A DNA stretch of 64,000 nucleotides. Origin: Paguma larvata. Taxonomy: Eukaryota; Chordata; Mammalia; Carnivora; Viverridae. Positions 35,201-47,231 of the stretch are shown in pieces. Made by a program: the position numbers and the translations under genes. Within the stretch, counting starts at the first letter, position 1. Each line of letters opens with the position of its first letter. The DNA is taken from the NCBI GenBank assembly GCA_030068075.1, contig CM057827.1:68586500-68650499 (forward strand), read 5' to 3'. A model generated the notes under the pieces. The model had not been told where the DNA came from. It worked only from the letters and a program-made list of their open reading frames with translations, and ran no database searches.

Positions 35201-37559
35201 ATGTGTCACAATGATATCACTCAATGGTTACTATCAAGTGTGTATGATTATAAGGATATATCATAACGGGAATCAAGTTTCATGCTAATTTTTAATGAAT
35301 CGAGAGCCCTATATTCTTACTTTGTTTTGTTGAAAGTATTCAGCTGAGGATACCCCCATAAAAAATAGGTATCTAATTCAAGCTTGTAAAAAGAATTAGA
35401 TTTTAGATAAGAAAGTACAATTCTCTAGGAGCAATTCGATTTCCTCAAATATAGCATCCTTCTATTTGTAGGGGGAAAACTAGTGATAAGCATCTTTTGT
35501 TTTAGTAGTGTTTTACCTAATAATACTAAAATTCTTTGGACCATTCATGTATAAATGACAGGAGAGGTAATGGCTGTCATTCATCCTGTAATACGAAGAA
35601 AAGGAGAGTGGTCAGGGTCACGTTATGTGCACTGGGATCTCTACAGCCCCCTGTTCCTGTCCTGTCATTCTTTGAAGGTTGGAAAGCACGTTTTCCTCTT
35701 TGTTCCTGTCAGTCTGCAAAATAGACTGAGCTCCTGATCTGACTCAATCCTCCTGTCCCCTACGATCTTTGATTTTATATCATTAATACTATTTAAGGAC
35801 TTAAACTCTGGACAATGTGCCAGATCCTATGTATCACGACCTCCTCAGAAGCAAGGTGATTGGAATGGGGGAGCAGGAAAAGGTAGAGTGAGTTTCTGCC
35901 CATGAATTTTGACTTTCTAAGCATAAATGAGAATGACGAAGGAAAGAGACCTTTTGAAAATACAGTCAAAAGATCTTTGTCGAACTACCCAGCTTAAATT
36001 CGCACTGCGTATCTGTGACTAACCCACCGTCTAACTGCTTGTAAATGGTTTCTCTTCCCAAAAGAAGGAGGTAATGAGAATTTTATTCTAGCAATTCTCC
36101 GTCTCAAACAGAATTCTGTAGGAGTTGCTGCTCTCTTTCTATGTTATTTAATCTCTCGCTGAGGATGTTTTCCCCCTGAAATAGGAGCTAAGGTTTTCAT
36201 TGAAACCATTGAATTCTCAGTTGACTTGGAATGCTTAGCGATGTAGACGAGCTGCACCATTTTGAATTAGATTTCATGTTCTGAGTTTTGAGGTGTGTTT
36301 CTAACATCTGTGTGAGAACCTGGAACCTTCTGTCCTCTGCCAGCCCCACCTCGCTGTGTCATGGCCGTGCTCCATTCAGCAACAAGGAATGGGTTCTCTT
36401 GTGTTCAGAGCAGGTACTGAGTTGGAAGGCATTCTTTTCTACCTCATGATTCCAACTGGAACGTACAGGGGCCATAAAGAAGTTTGTGGATTGTTCTTGC
36501 CCCGACCATGTCCTTCATCGTCCTGACTTATACCTGCTCTACAAGGAGTGCACTGCCAGTTGACTGCATGCAGTGGGAGAACTAAATAGGGATCTTAATA
36601 AGTAGGAGAAACAGATGGAGGCTAGAAGCTCTCGCGAAGTTAAAAGAATTGTGTGCTTAATAGACTAAATGCTTAATAGCAGTAATAGCTGCCAAGTCAC
36701 CACATAACTCACTAATATGCATGAACTGTAGCTGCAAGAAAGTGACTGCTTTCAGTCTCAAGGACTTTCCTAAAAATTCAAGGTTGTAAGAACCTAACCT
36801 AGAGAATAATTACTTGTCCAGACGTGATAACAGACTCTGGCAGAACAAAAATGACAGCTTGATTCACAGACAAATATAAGTCGGTCTTGGATGTCTAGCT
36901 TCCGTTTTTCTACGGAGAGATAGATGTCTTTAAAAAGCTTCAGCAGCGAACATCCTGTCAGTTTAAAAGGTCAGACACTGAAGTGTATCAGAAGAGATGA
37001 TGCTGCACAGACCATTGAGAGAAAAGAAAATGATTTCATTATCCTCGTTCATCTGCTATGGATTAATTCAGTTCCCATCATTGCAGCAATTAAGGCACTT
37101 TTGTAGAGCTGTCCTGACCTAGTTGAGGTGGAACCAGGTAATAAAAGGCAGCGGCAGGGAGGAGGGCGACTATGGCTGAGTTAATATTCCTTAGGAGCAA
37201 ACGATGTTTGGAAAAGAGTTTGGAGTTGATGTGTTCAACTGCGTTAGATGAAGAAAAATGAGCCTAAACCAAAAACAACCCCTAGACATATTCCCCTGTA
37301 TGTCAGAATGTGAAATTTGCATCTTGGGTAGCCCATGAGTCGAGCCCAGGCTTGGAAACAATCACGTAAAAGATGTTTTTCTATTCACAGAGAATACTAT
37401 AGATGTGAACGAGGGGATAGAAGAATCCTGGGAGAACTGCTACCCTTCCGGGTCAAACATGGGGCAGCTTTTCTGCCAACCGGACCTTCTCAGCTGCTGA
37501 AATGTAACATCTAGAAAGAGGACACATCAGATCCTCCTAAATTAGTTACTTCTGATTCT
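32291..37559. other. Repeat-poor non-coding island (5.3 kb)
   Basis: The longest stretch in the window in which I recognise no SINE, LINE, LTR or DNA transposon. ORFs are at most 79 codons and lack domains. 33.07-33.55 kb contains AT-rich homeodomain-type cores (TTAAATTAATTG, TTTAATTTAC), TGTGGT and a short (GA)n at 33331-33349. Absence of insertions is compatible with constrained regulatory sequence but proves nothing. Confidence 0.5.
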
Positions 37560-38240
37560 CTGTTTGCTCAGTCACTCCAGCTCAAAACCTCTGTCACCGT
37601 ATTTAACTACTTGTCTAGTACCCCTTATATTACTTGCCAATTTATATTCATTCTGTGTCCACTGCCTTCACAATGTCTTCTTTATCACTTCCCTTCTTTC
37701 CACTCCCACTTACACAGTCCTCACAGAAGCCCTCATTACTCCTCACTTGGACAACTGTAATAGCTTTCTAACTGTCTCCTCACCTACCCTTTCCAAGCCC
37801 TAATGCATTCTACTCGCGACTGACATATTAATCTTCCTAAAGTCTATCTTTAATCATGTCATCCCCTTGCTCGAAAATGTCAAATGTCTTCCTAGTGACT
37901 ACTAAATTAAGTACTAAGTTTTTGCCCTAGCATTCAAGGCTCCCCAGAGTAAGCCTTAGTTGATTATTTGTGCCTCGTTTCCCATTACTCTTCCAAGCCC
38001 CTTATGGTCAACCTAGACTAGGAGCCAATCCTCAGCCGCATCTTCCGAGCAGCTCCCTTTGTCTTTCTACTCATTCTTGTCCTTCTTCACAGAATGTCTT
38101 TTGCCCTCATTTTAGCTTAGAATCCCACCCACTCTGCAAGGTCAGTCATGAGATGTTTCATGGAGCATTTCTGGACTTTCCCCTGCTGAACATAATTTCT
38201 TACCATTATTTGTGCCTCTCTTAAGGCCCTAATCACAGTC
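37560..38240 (+). mobile_element. L2 LINE fragment, plus strand
   Basis: Follows the sense 3' part of mammalian L2: 'CACTTGGACAACTGTAATAG', 'TAATCATGTCATCCCCTTGC', 'GCATTCAAGGCTCCCCAGAG', 'CACAGAATGTCTTTTGCCC', 'GGTCAGTCATGAGATG' and 'TTTCTGGACTTTCCCCTG'. It is well decayed, with no usable frame. Confidence 0.72.
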
Positions 38241-38357
38241 CTGTGAAGAGTTAAAAAGTTGCAGGGACTTAGAGCAAGGAGATCTATTCAACTTTGTCTC
38301 TTGTGAATTGGAGCAAGAATGTAATCATTTAAAAATCTCAGTTTATGTAATAAAATT

Positions 38358-39570
38358 CAACGAATATTTATTAAGAACCATCTCCATGCTTGGAATACAT
38401 CAGTGAACAAAACAAATACTTACCTTCTAAGAGAAGGTGACTGATATGCAGGCATTTAAAAATATACAAGTTGGACGCCTGGGTGGCTCAGGTGGTTAAG
38501 TATGTGACTCTTGATTTTGCCTCAGGTCATGATCTCATGGTTCGTGAGTTTGAGCCCCTCATTGAGCTCTGTACTGATGTGCAGCCTGCTTGGGATTCTC
38601 TGTCTCCCTCTCTCTCTGCCCCTCCCCTGCTCATTGTCTCTCTTTCTCTCTCTCTCAAATAAATACATTTTTAAAATAAAAATATACAAAGTAAATAAGT
38701 AAATTGTGTAGCACATTACAAGTTGATAAGTATGATTTTTTACAAAAATAGAATGGAGTAAAGAGGACAGGAAAGGCAAACAGGTTGAAATTTTAACTTG
38801 GATTTTTAGGAAAGGCCTTATTCCAAAGGTGATATTTAAGCAGAGTCTTGAGGGAGGTAAAGAAGTGCACCACACATCTATCTGGGGAAATGTAATCCCA
38901 TCAAAGGAAATAACCAGAGCAAAGGCCCTGAGGCCTATGGTATTCAACAAAGAGTAAAGAGTCCGGTGTGATAGGGTGGAATGAGTAAGAAAGAGAGGAG
39001 GAAGGAATAAGGTCAGAGACATAATGAGGACAGAGAGCAGAACTTGGATGAATCTGTAGTTCATTGTAGGATATTGATTTTTTCCTTTGAGTGAAATGGG
39101 AGCCATTGTAGGTTTTTGGCACATTGAAATAGAGGAGTGAAATGATCTGACTTGCGTTTAAAAAGGATCACTCAGACTGCTCTTTGGAGATTGGACTGTG
39201 GCTAGCAAAAAATGGAATCAGGAAGATCTATTAGGAGTATATTCTGTAACTCTGGCTGGAGACGGTAGTGGTTTATGTAAAAGTGATAGCGATGGAGGAA
39301 GTGAGAAGTGGTCCAAACCTGGATATATTTTCAAGGTAGAACCAGTGTGATCTCCTTCTGGATTGAATGTGACATGTAAATAAAGAGAGGAGTCAAGAAG
39401 GATTCCACGATATTTGGCAAAATGGCACAATGGAGTCACCATCAACTTAGCTGGGGAAGTCTGGGTAAAATGGTTCGGGGGGAAGGCAAATATTAGGGGT
39501 TCCGTTCTGAACATACTTGGAGCCTGAGGCATGCAAGCTGAAAAGTTAAGTAGGCAGTTGGATGCATTTG
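38358..39570 (+). mobile_element. Ancient 'family A' repeat, copy 3 (longest), split by a SINE
   Basis: 'CGAATATTTATTAAGAACC' and 'CAGTGAACAAAACAAATAC' precede the SINE. After it come 'AGGAAAGGCCTTATTCC', 'AGCAAAGGCCCTGAGGCC', 'AATAAGGTCAGAGACATAA', 'AGGATCACTCAGACTGC', 'AAGTGAGAAGTGGTCC' and 'AGTAGGCAGTTGGATGC'. It overlaps copy 1 at its centre and copy 2 at its right side. The 200-codon minus-strand ORF (39124-38522) across it is an antisense artefact running into the SINE. Confidence 0.68.
38472..38677 (+). mobile_element. Feliform SINE, plus strand
   Basis: 'GGACGCCTGGGTGGCTCAGG' head, 'GAGTTTGAGCCCC' B box, CT body and AAATAAATACATTTTTAAA tail. Duplication AAAAATATACAA at 38458-38469 and 38678-38689 is exact. 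Confidence 0.95.
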
Positions 39571-42500
39571 AGTATAAAGAGGGAAGAATAAGTCTTATGA
39601 TACCTAACAGAGGTGACCTAAAGATAAAATATGATAAGATATGTGCAAACTTTGTATTATTTGTATATGCTATCCTATGTTTCTCTTTATTATTACTTTG
39701 CGTTTATGTGTCTATTTTTATCTATTTTGTATTCTTAATCCTCTTGAAGCCAAAGCTGTGATCATGTTACTTACTTTGCATTAATTTTCAAAACGAAACA
39801 ATACAAAACAAAAACATTTGTTGCTTATCTCTTGTTACAAATAAATGCATCTTCATTGTAGAAAATGTAGAAAATCACAATAGCCATAAGAAACAACGTC
39901 AAAAATGACCACCCGTCATAGTATCACCCAAGGGTGAAAACTGTTTATAAATCGCAGTATACCCTTCTTGAGGTTTACTTGATTATTCCTTTGGGGTTTT
40001 GTGCTTTTTGTATATTCCCACCTCCATACACAATAATATTTATTATAATCCTTTACATTAAAATGCTTAACAATATTTACTCACATGGACTCAAATTTGT
40101 ATTTCAGGTTTGAAAAGAATAAGCCTTTTTAAAAGAGACCAAGAATTCTGTGCTGTCCTGGTTTCTTTACAACTTCCTCTGTTTCTTTGGGTACTGTAAC
40201 TGAAACTTGAATCCAACATTTTTAAGTCCCAAACAGATAGTGTTTCTTGACATCACATTTTCAATATGGAAAAAGAATAGATTCTTCCCCCCAGAAACCC
40301 CTACCAAGCATCTTCAGGAATTGCTATAGACCCCCACTGATATCAACTATATGGTTGATTCGGTTATGAATTTTTTAACTTCATACATGAACCTATTTTA
40401 TGTCTCAATTCTTACTTTTCTTTGTTCTTTTATTCCTAATTTACACTGCCTAATTGCACCGCTTGTGCCTTTTTAAGTTTTTAAAAACCCTTTCTGGAAC
40501 AAGGCTTCAACCAGCCAACCAAGAAACAAAGAAGCATATTTCATACGATGTAAACACATGCTAGATATGCATTCCTGCTAATGGCCTCTGACTCCCAGTT
40601 GAGCTGGAGAGAATAAGGTGCATGCAGAGTAGGGCTGCTGCAAACGTTCGTTTAGTTCTGGATTGCATAGGCTTCAGAAATCATATGATTTTGCTTTCTT
40701 AGATTTGTGTTTCTTAGACTGGCTCATTATGGGGGAAAAAAAAAACCGTATTCCACACTTCCACTATCCTTTTCTTTTCCAGTGGGAAGGGAAAAAAATA
40801 ATGACGCATCAAAAAGTTGTTATAAAACCCACCACCTCTGTTACCCAAACTTCGATATATATGTTTATAGCCATTATTAACATTATGATTACATTTGTGT
40901 TTTCTGTAGTCATTTTTCTAAGTATTTAGTATTTAAGATAAAAATGCTTCCAACCGAATTCTGACAGATATTCTATTTGTCGTACTAAAATTAAGGCAAA
41001 AAGCGATTTTAGTTCTGACTAATAGTTTGGTTACCCAAATAGTTTATACCAATAAAAGCAGGCAATCCATTAGTGAAAGAAATAGTTATCTCCAATTCCC
41101 CCCACATTCTTTCTGTGCAGATAGAAAGAATTAATACTTATGGGAACTATAATGAATAGGTGTGAGCCTCTGCACAAAATATCACACGGGCTTTGGTAAA
41201 ATACAATGTAATTCTAAGCATAGGGTAGCAATAGAGAAGCACAGGCAAAGGAAATATGCACACGGAACACAAACATCATCATAGAGTATTAAGGTAGCTC
41301 CAATCTAAATGTGGTCCATAGTTCTAGAAATTAACTCTACGTGTAAGTTCTTAAACTATCTGTCTTTTCGCTGCAGAGAAAATGGCTCACCATCCGTCTG
41401 AGAAAAGAAACTGAAGAAATGCTTTTGATAAGGCAGCAAAATATAACAAGAAAAAATCCTGTGATGAAGATGGCCATATTGGGTATTATATTATTTTAAC
41501 ATGAGAAATAAAAAAAGATTAAAGAGTGACATTTGGGGAAATGAAGCCATAAGAAGTTCATATTTTAAAGAGCAGAGCAAACAGATGAAGTGTAAAGTGA
41601 CAGTGTTATTATTTTTTGTTATTAAGATTATGGCAGCAGTCGCTTTATGTTTTGATTCACTGTTTTTGTTCATGCCGGAGCCTGGCTCTTTCGAGCACTA
41701 GAAACGGCTCCATCAGAGGACAAAGGAGACGACTGTGTCTGAACCTAAATGTCATTGGCACTGAACCAATGGAGACCACTAAAGGAGCAGACAATTCACT
41801 CTCATTTCTGGATGGCTAAATTACCTGCGCTCCACAAAGGAAAAACAACAAAAAGATACACCATGTGGCATCCCTTACAATTTGGGATCTGGCAAACAAA
41901 GAATTCTAAGTGTCAAAGTAGCTGCATTCTGGCAACAGGCAGCAACGGCACCATGCTCCTGGTCACACAAAATTCCAGCTATTAATTCAGGTGACAGCTC
42001 CCTTTGGCCAATATGTACAGTCGACAGTGAGTAGGACTGCTTGTGAAAAATTTCCTGAGCCTCCTTAGGGCAAGTAAAAAGAAATTTCTGTCACCTGCTA
42101 CCTTCCCCGACTGTCTTCCAAGATCTTCCTCCCCCGAGTTTGATTATCATTCTCAGCGGAGCATCTAGGAACATTTCAAATGAAGTGATCTAAATATGCT
42201 TAACTATATCTTTAATTTGGATTCAAAGGAACGTTACTTAAAGGATAATGTCTATGGCTTCAGGGGCACACATAGAAATAGAAGCAAATGGCTTTTCCAG
42301 TAGATTAAATGCCAAAACTAAATTGAAGGATTTGACATGCTGGGGAAAATGTAATTTATTACAAATGTGCCATAGATTGTGGTGAGAGTTCCAGTAATAA
42401 TCAGTCAAACTCAGTGTGGATTTTAATGACACGTATTGGGGGGTTTTGTTGTTGTTGATGGTTTAGGTTTCCATTTACTGAATTTGATCATTATTTCCCT

Positions 42501-43639
42501 ATATAAGGAACAGATGAATCATAGTTCTACAAGTGCTGCCTGAATTAATAAAGACTAATAATGCCATTTGTAAAATGGCCAAATATTAAAAAAAATGATT
42601 TTCGACCATATGTCTGCTGCCAAATGCAATCATATTTTAAACGAAACACTAGGTTTATCTTCCCTTCACTCAAAAGTAGAATGATAAAACTTCTGTGTTC
42701 CAAATTACACTCCGAAAATTGGACAGTGGATCCAGTAGAGGTGGATATAATCAAGGAGAATATGTACTCCAATAGCTTACGAGCTGATTTTGTGCAGGGT
42801 TTGTACAATTTTCTACTTGTCTCCTAGAAGTAATGTCAGAAGAGGGCTTCCCGGAAATATTTTTCTTATTGCATAGTCTATGGGCCAAAATGTCTTTTGG
42901 AGAAAATGGATGGGTATTTGGATGAGTATTTCAGGAACTGAAAGAATTCAGACTGCCAGGCATTTGTTTGGAGATGAGCAGCTGACTACATCCATCCCCC
43001 CCACCAACCCTCCACTACCACCACCAAAATAACAATACAACTGTACAAAAAAATTAATAAATCTATAACAGCCCTGGCAATAAAAAAGTCTGCCTGAAAC
43101 ATCCAGGATAATTCGGAGAATGTTTGAAAGCTAGAAAACAGATGGGTTGTTGTTGACTGCAATCCAAAATACGTATAGGAAAAAGTTATCACAGAGGATA
43201 GAGCTGCTTCCTAGAAAGTCAGAGTTAGAACTTAAAATGGAAAAAGAATAAGCAAACCAAAGCAAAGAAGATAGAAGAGGTGAGGTAAACATAGTCAACA
43301 AAGTCCTAGCCTGGTGATAGTAAGGGAAAGAATTTAGAGGAAACCAACACGATACAACATGTTGCAATATGTTAGTGGAGAAACGGTGGAGTGTTGTGAT
43401 GTCTCCTTCCTCAACCTAATGGTATAAAAGGCAGTCGCTACAATCCTAGATTCTAGGGGCAGCCTTCTCATTCCACATGAACAGCATCCACCCCTAGCTT
43501 CAGGCAAGCCTCCGGGAGGAAGTGGTGAGACAACCAGGTGCTGTGTCTTCTTGATATTTTGGGCAAGGACCTCTACATCTCTGTACAACCTCTTTGCTGG
43601 CAAATAGTGAACTAAGATAGAATAAGTGCTAAAAGTTCA
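39571..43639. other. Mostly unique non-coding DNA
   Basis: No young element in 4 kb. 39.83-39.96 kb ('CATTGTAGAAAATGTAGAAA' to 'CACCCAAGGGTGAAAAC') resembles an old dispersed repeat, but it is too decayed to name. ORFs are at most 89 codons. Nothing else is recognised. Confidence 0.5.
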
Positions 43640-43862
43640 AAGTTCAGAGTCACAATCTCTGGTTCGATCCAGATTTTAGAAGTTCGCATCTGTGCAACAG
43701 TGAGCAATTACTTAAGCTCTCCACTTCACTTTCTCTGTCTGTAAAATAGGGGGATATTAGCATCCACCACTTGGGGTTGTCGTGAGTGTTCTGTAAGCTG
43801 ATCTATGTACCCACCACATAGGTAAGCCCTGTGTCTGTTGGTTTTGTACTGTTGTTATAAAA
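43640..43862 (+). mobile_element. MIR SINE, plus strand
   Basis: 'CTCTGGTTCGATCCAGATTT', 'GAGCAATTACTTAAGCTCTC', 'TCTGTCTGTAAAATAGGGGG' and 'GGGGTTGTCGTGAGTGTTC' follow the MIR consensus from the tRNA part through the core. Confidence 0.85.
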
Positions 43863-44599
43863 TTATGATTTTTAATTCGGAAGAAATAGTTGAGGAACTT
43901 AGTGTAAAAACTATGGACATAGAGAAGTAAAAAAAATAATAAAATAAAAGCGACAAAAGAGAATAAAAGAGAAAAGGAGAACATTAAAAGATGTGGAAGA
44001 CAGGTTCATCTATCTAATCAGACTTCCAGTAGCACATGTGAGAAAATAATCAAAGAAATAGTAGAAAATTTCTATGAGCTGAATATCTCTGCTATTAGAT
44101 AAAAAGAGATTCCTGGGTACAAAGAAACAATATAAAAGAAAACACAAGAACTGTTTTGTGAAATCTCAAAACTCTAAGATTCAAGAGGACAAAAAAATTC
44201 CTAAAATTTTTTGGAGAAAAACACAGCTTACCTACATACACATGAATGAAAACCAAACTTGCACGAGGTTTCTTACTGGCCATACTGGAAGCTAGAGGTC
44301 AATGCCTACCTTCAAAGTTTTGCAGGAAAATGACTTTAAAACAAAATACTGTGTCTAGATAAAATATCAATCAAGCATTGAGGTAAGTGTATATGTGTGT
44401 ATAAGTATATAATGTATGTTTTTCAAGCATACAATGACTCACGACTCACAGGTCACATGTGCTTTCAGACAGAATACTTACTGGAAGATAAACTTAAGCC
44501 AAACCGAAAATGAATTGAAAAAGAAAGGTAAGATGTGAGAGGCAAAGAATCAGGGAACAAACCTATGATTCTGGTGAAAAGAAATTCTGAGTTGTCAGC
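43863..44599. other. AT-rich non-coding DNA
   Basis: A-rich text with no recognised family. The ORFs here are chance. Confidence 0.45.
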
Positions 44600-45015
44600 T
44601 TATGTCTTCAGCTACAAGTAGTAGAAAGCCCTAATTCAACTGGTTTAAACAATAAAAAAAATTATTATTTCAAAAATCAGAACACCTTGAGTTAGTGAGT
44701 CTCCAGGGTTGATTAATTCGTTGGTTCCATTTTGTCACCAAGGATCCAATTTCTTTTAAACTTTCTACTCTGCCACTTTCTGTAAAGCTCCTCTCCATGC
44801 AATCACAAGTTGGCCAAAACAGTTCATATATCATTCAGATATGAGCGAGTCCAGCTGAAAAAGAAAAGAAAAAAAAAAATCTCCTCCTCTCTGTTCGCCT
44901 CTTCTCTCTACTTTTCATCAGTGAACAAAAATGAAAGTGTGCCTTTTGCATATTTATTCATTTTTCAGTGGCCAGAATTGTGTCCATGTATATTCCTAAG
45001 CCAGCCACTGGCGAG
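44600..45015 (+). mobile_element. Old interspersed repeat 'family B', copy 1
   Basis: 'TTCAGCTACAAGTAGTAGAA', 'TGGTTTAAACAATAA', 'GGGTTGATTAATTCGTTGG', 'TTTTGTCACCAAGGATCC', and 'GTGGCCAGAATTGTGTCCAT' with a 'CAGCCACTGGCGAGGA' end. Related text recurs at 52.8-53.2 kb. It is a widespread mammalian repeat whose class I could not fix. Confidence 0.5.
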
Positions 45016-45039
45016 GAGAGTAAGATTATCATGACTGTT

Positions 45040-45172
45040 TTAAACAAAACAGAAAGTTCCACGAGTGCGTACATATCCAAATTCATCAAATTGTGCACAG
45101 TAAATATGTGAAGATTCTCTGTATATAAATTATACATCAATAAACCCTTAAGCAAGTTTTAAAAAGACAAAA
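45040..45172 (+). mobile_element. L1 3' terminus, plus strand
   Basis: 'GTACATATCCAAATTCATCA', 'AAATTGTGCACAGTAAATAT', 'TATAAATTATACATCAATAA' and an A-rich end match the last ~130 bp of old L1s. Confidence 0.72.
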
Positions 45173-45311
45173 CTGAAAATGACCCTTTGAGTCACATGGG
45201 AAAGGGATGGCTGTTACACTAATATTCATGATTTACAAATGAAATTGGTTCAGATGTAAATTTATAAATTAACTGGTACAAATCAGAACCAAAATTCAGT
45301 AAGCTCTGCTT

Positions 45312-45520
45312 GGGGCACCTGAGTGGCTCTGTTGGTTGAGCATATGACTCTTGACTTCAGTGCAGGTCATGAACTCACAGTTGAGTTTGGGCCGTGTCAG
45401 GCTCTGCGCTGACAGTGTAGGACCTGCTTGCGATTCTCTCTTTCTCCCTCTCTCTTTACCTCTCCCTGCTTGCACACGCTAACTCTCTCTCTCAACAAAT
45501 AAATAAACTTAAAAAAAAAG
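45312..45520 (+). mobile_element. Feliform SINE, plus strand, diverged
   Basis: 'GGGGCACCTGAGTGGCTCTG' head. The B-box region is damaged (GAGTTTGGGCCGTGTC, with a short deletion). CT body and AATAAATAAACTTAAAAAAA tail. No convincing target duplication. Confidence 0.92.
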
Positions 45521-46048
45521 AATACTCTCAAGAATAAAACTGATACCATTACACAAATTTTATGATTAAGATGATCATAATTAATGATGAACAGAGGAAG
45601 CAGATGTCTTTTCTGTCAATAAGATGAGAGCTAGGGAATTAAAAACTCTAAAAAGAAAAGAAAAAAAAAATGTGTCAGTTCATGGTTCAGATAAGAAGCA
45701 CAGTAAAAGGTGGCCTCCGTCTGAGCACCTGATCGAAGTATATGACTCAGAATATCCTGAACAAGAAACCCAAACCTTACTGGCCAGGTAATTTAGAAAA
45801 GTCTGACAGATACTTGAATTAATGAGCGGTCATTTTGGATTTATAATAGATACAATCTCTAATTAGATCTTGTTTGTTTTACTCAGAACATCATTTATCT
45901 CTTTTATAGGAAATTGAGTTTGAAGATCAATCTTTCTCAATCAATTTCCTTTGGGAAAACATCCTGAAAGTAAGTGAAGTTTCTAAAGTTATTCTTTAAA
46001 AATTTTTTTGACATCTGACTCAATTTTACTCCCTGGAAACAGTTGTTT
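45521..46048. other. Unique non-coding DNA
   Basis: Nothing recognised between two SINEs. Confidence 0.5.
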
Positions 46049-46064
46049 AAGAAATATGCAGTTT

Positions 46065-46276
46065 GGGGGTGCCTGGGTGGTTCAGTAGTTAAGCGTCTGA
46101 CTTTGGCTCAGGTCATGATCTCATAGTTTGTGGGTTTGAGCCCCACATCCAGCTCTGCGCTGACAGCTCAGAACCTAGAGCCTGCTTCAGATTCTGTGTC
46201 TCCCTCTCTCTCTCTGTCCCTCCCCCACTTGCGCTCTGTCTCTCAAAAAATGAATAAACATTAAAAAAATTTTTTG
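46065..46276 (+). mobile_element. Feliform SINE, plus strand
   Basis: 'GGGGGTGCCTGGGTGGTTCA' head, 'GGGTTTGAGCCCC' B box, long CT tract and AATAAACATTAAAAAAATT tail. A 16-bp duplication with two mismatches lies at 46049-46064 and 46277-46292. Confidence 0.95.
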
Positions 46277-46292
46277 AAGAAATACACAGTTT

Positions 46293-46907
46293 AAACAACA
46301 ACAAAGCTCAAGCTATAAGTCATAACTTTAGAAACAACTTATAAGAACTAACATCTATTGTGTTGAAGAAATAGTAAAGTTCAGGTTTATTTTTCAGACT
46401 TACTACAGGTTCTTTGCTGTAATTAAATTTAAGTAAAATCAAATGTATTATATAATTGTAAAATTAAAAAAAATTATCAGGTCATTACATGTCTGCATAG
46501 CTATGTGTTACACATATCTAAGTTGGGACCTTCAACTAAACTGAGTTCTATAATAAAAGTTCCTCTCCTTTTTTCACTGTGACTTTTCTACCTGTGACTA
46601 TGTGTTGGCTCATTAAGAGACCTTGGCTATTACAAGGGATAATCCAGAGAGGCCAAAGCCTACCAGCTGACCTCATGGGACCAAACAAAGGAAACATTGC
46701 CAATTTCTGCCCTCTTGATGACTTCCACCTACCCCCGCCCCCACACACATACACAAACATACACAGCTAGCAAACAAAGGCTACTCCTTGAAGTAACCAA
46801 GTTTTGAAGGATGAATTAGAAAGGCTACAGATGGATAAGTTAGCAAATAAAGTATGAGCAGTATATTATACCTAGAAAAGTACAAGTTCAAACTTTTGTT
46901 AGTGAAT
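46293..46907. other. Unique non-coding DNA
   Basis: No recognised element. Short overlapping ORFs on both strands at 46548-46770 are not convincing. Confidence 0.5.
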
Positions 46908-47231
46908 GAATAGAATGATTTCACTCATACGTGGAATTTAAGAAACAAAAGAGATGAACACAAAGGAAGGGAAGGAAAAATAAAATAAGATAAAAACAGA
47001 GAGGGAGGCAAACCATAAGACACTCTTACCTATAGAGAACAAACTGAAGCTGGATGGAGGGTAGAGGGAGGGGATGGGGTAAATGGGTGATGGGTATTAA
47101 GGGAGGCACTTGTGATGAGCATGGGGTGTTGTATGTAAGTGATGAATTACTAAATTGTACTCCTGAAACCAATACTACACTATATGTTAACTAACTTGAA
47201 TTTAAATGAAATCTTGGAAAGGAAAAAAAAA
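46908..47231 (+). mobile_element. Carnivoran L1 3' end, plus strand, strongly 5'-truncated
   Basis: 'TTTCACTCATACGTGGAATT' (end of ORF2), 'GGGAGGCAAACCATAAGACA', 'GGGTGATGGGTATTAAGGGA', 'CTGAAACCAATACTACACTA' and 'TAACTTGAATTTAAATGAAA', then A9. Divergence is low, so it is relatively recent. Confidence 0.88.

Noticed and set aside
38522..39124. 200-codon minus-strand ORF, the longest in the window
   Set aside because: It runs antisense through an ancient repeat and ends inside the SINE (the C-terminus is the translated GA-rich tract). No domain, and composition is typical of antisense repeat DNA.
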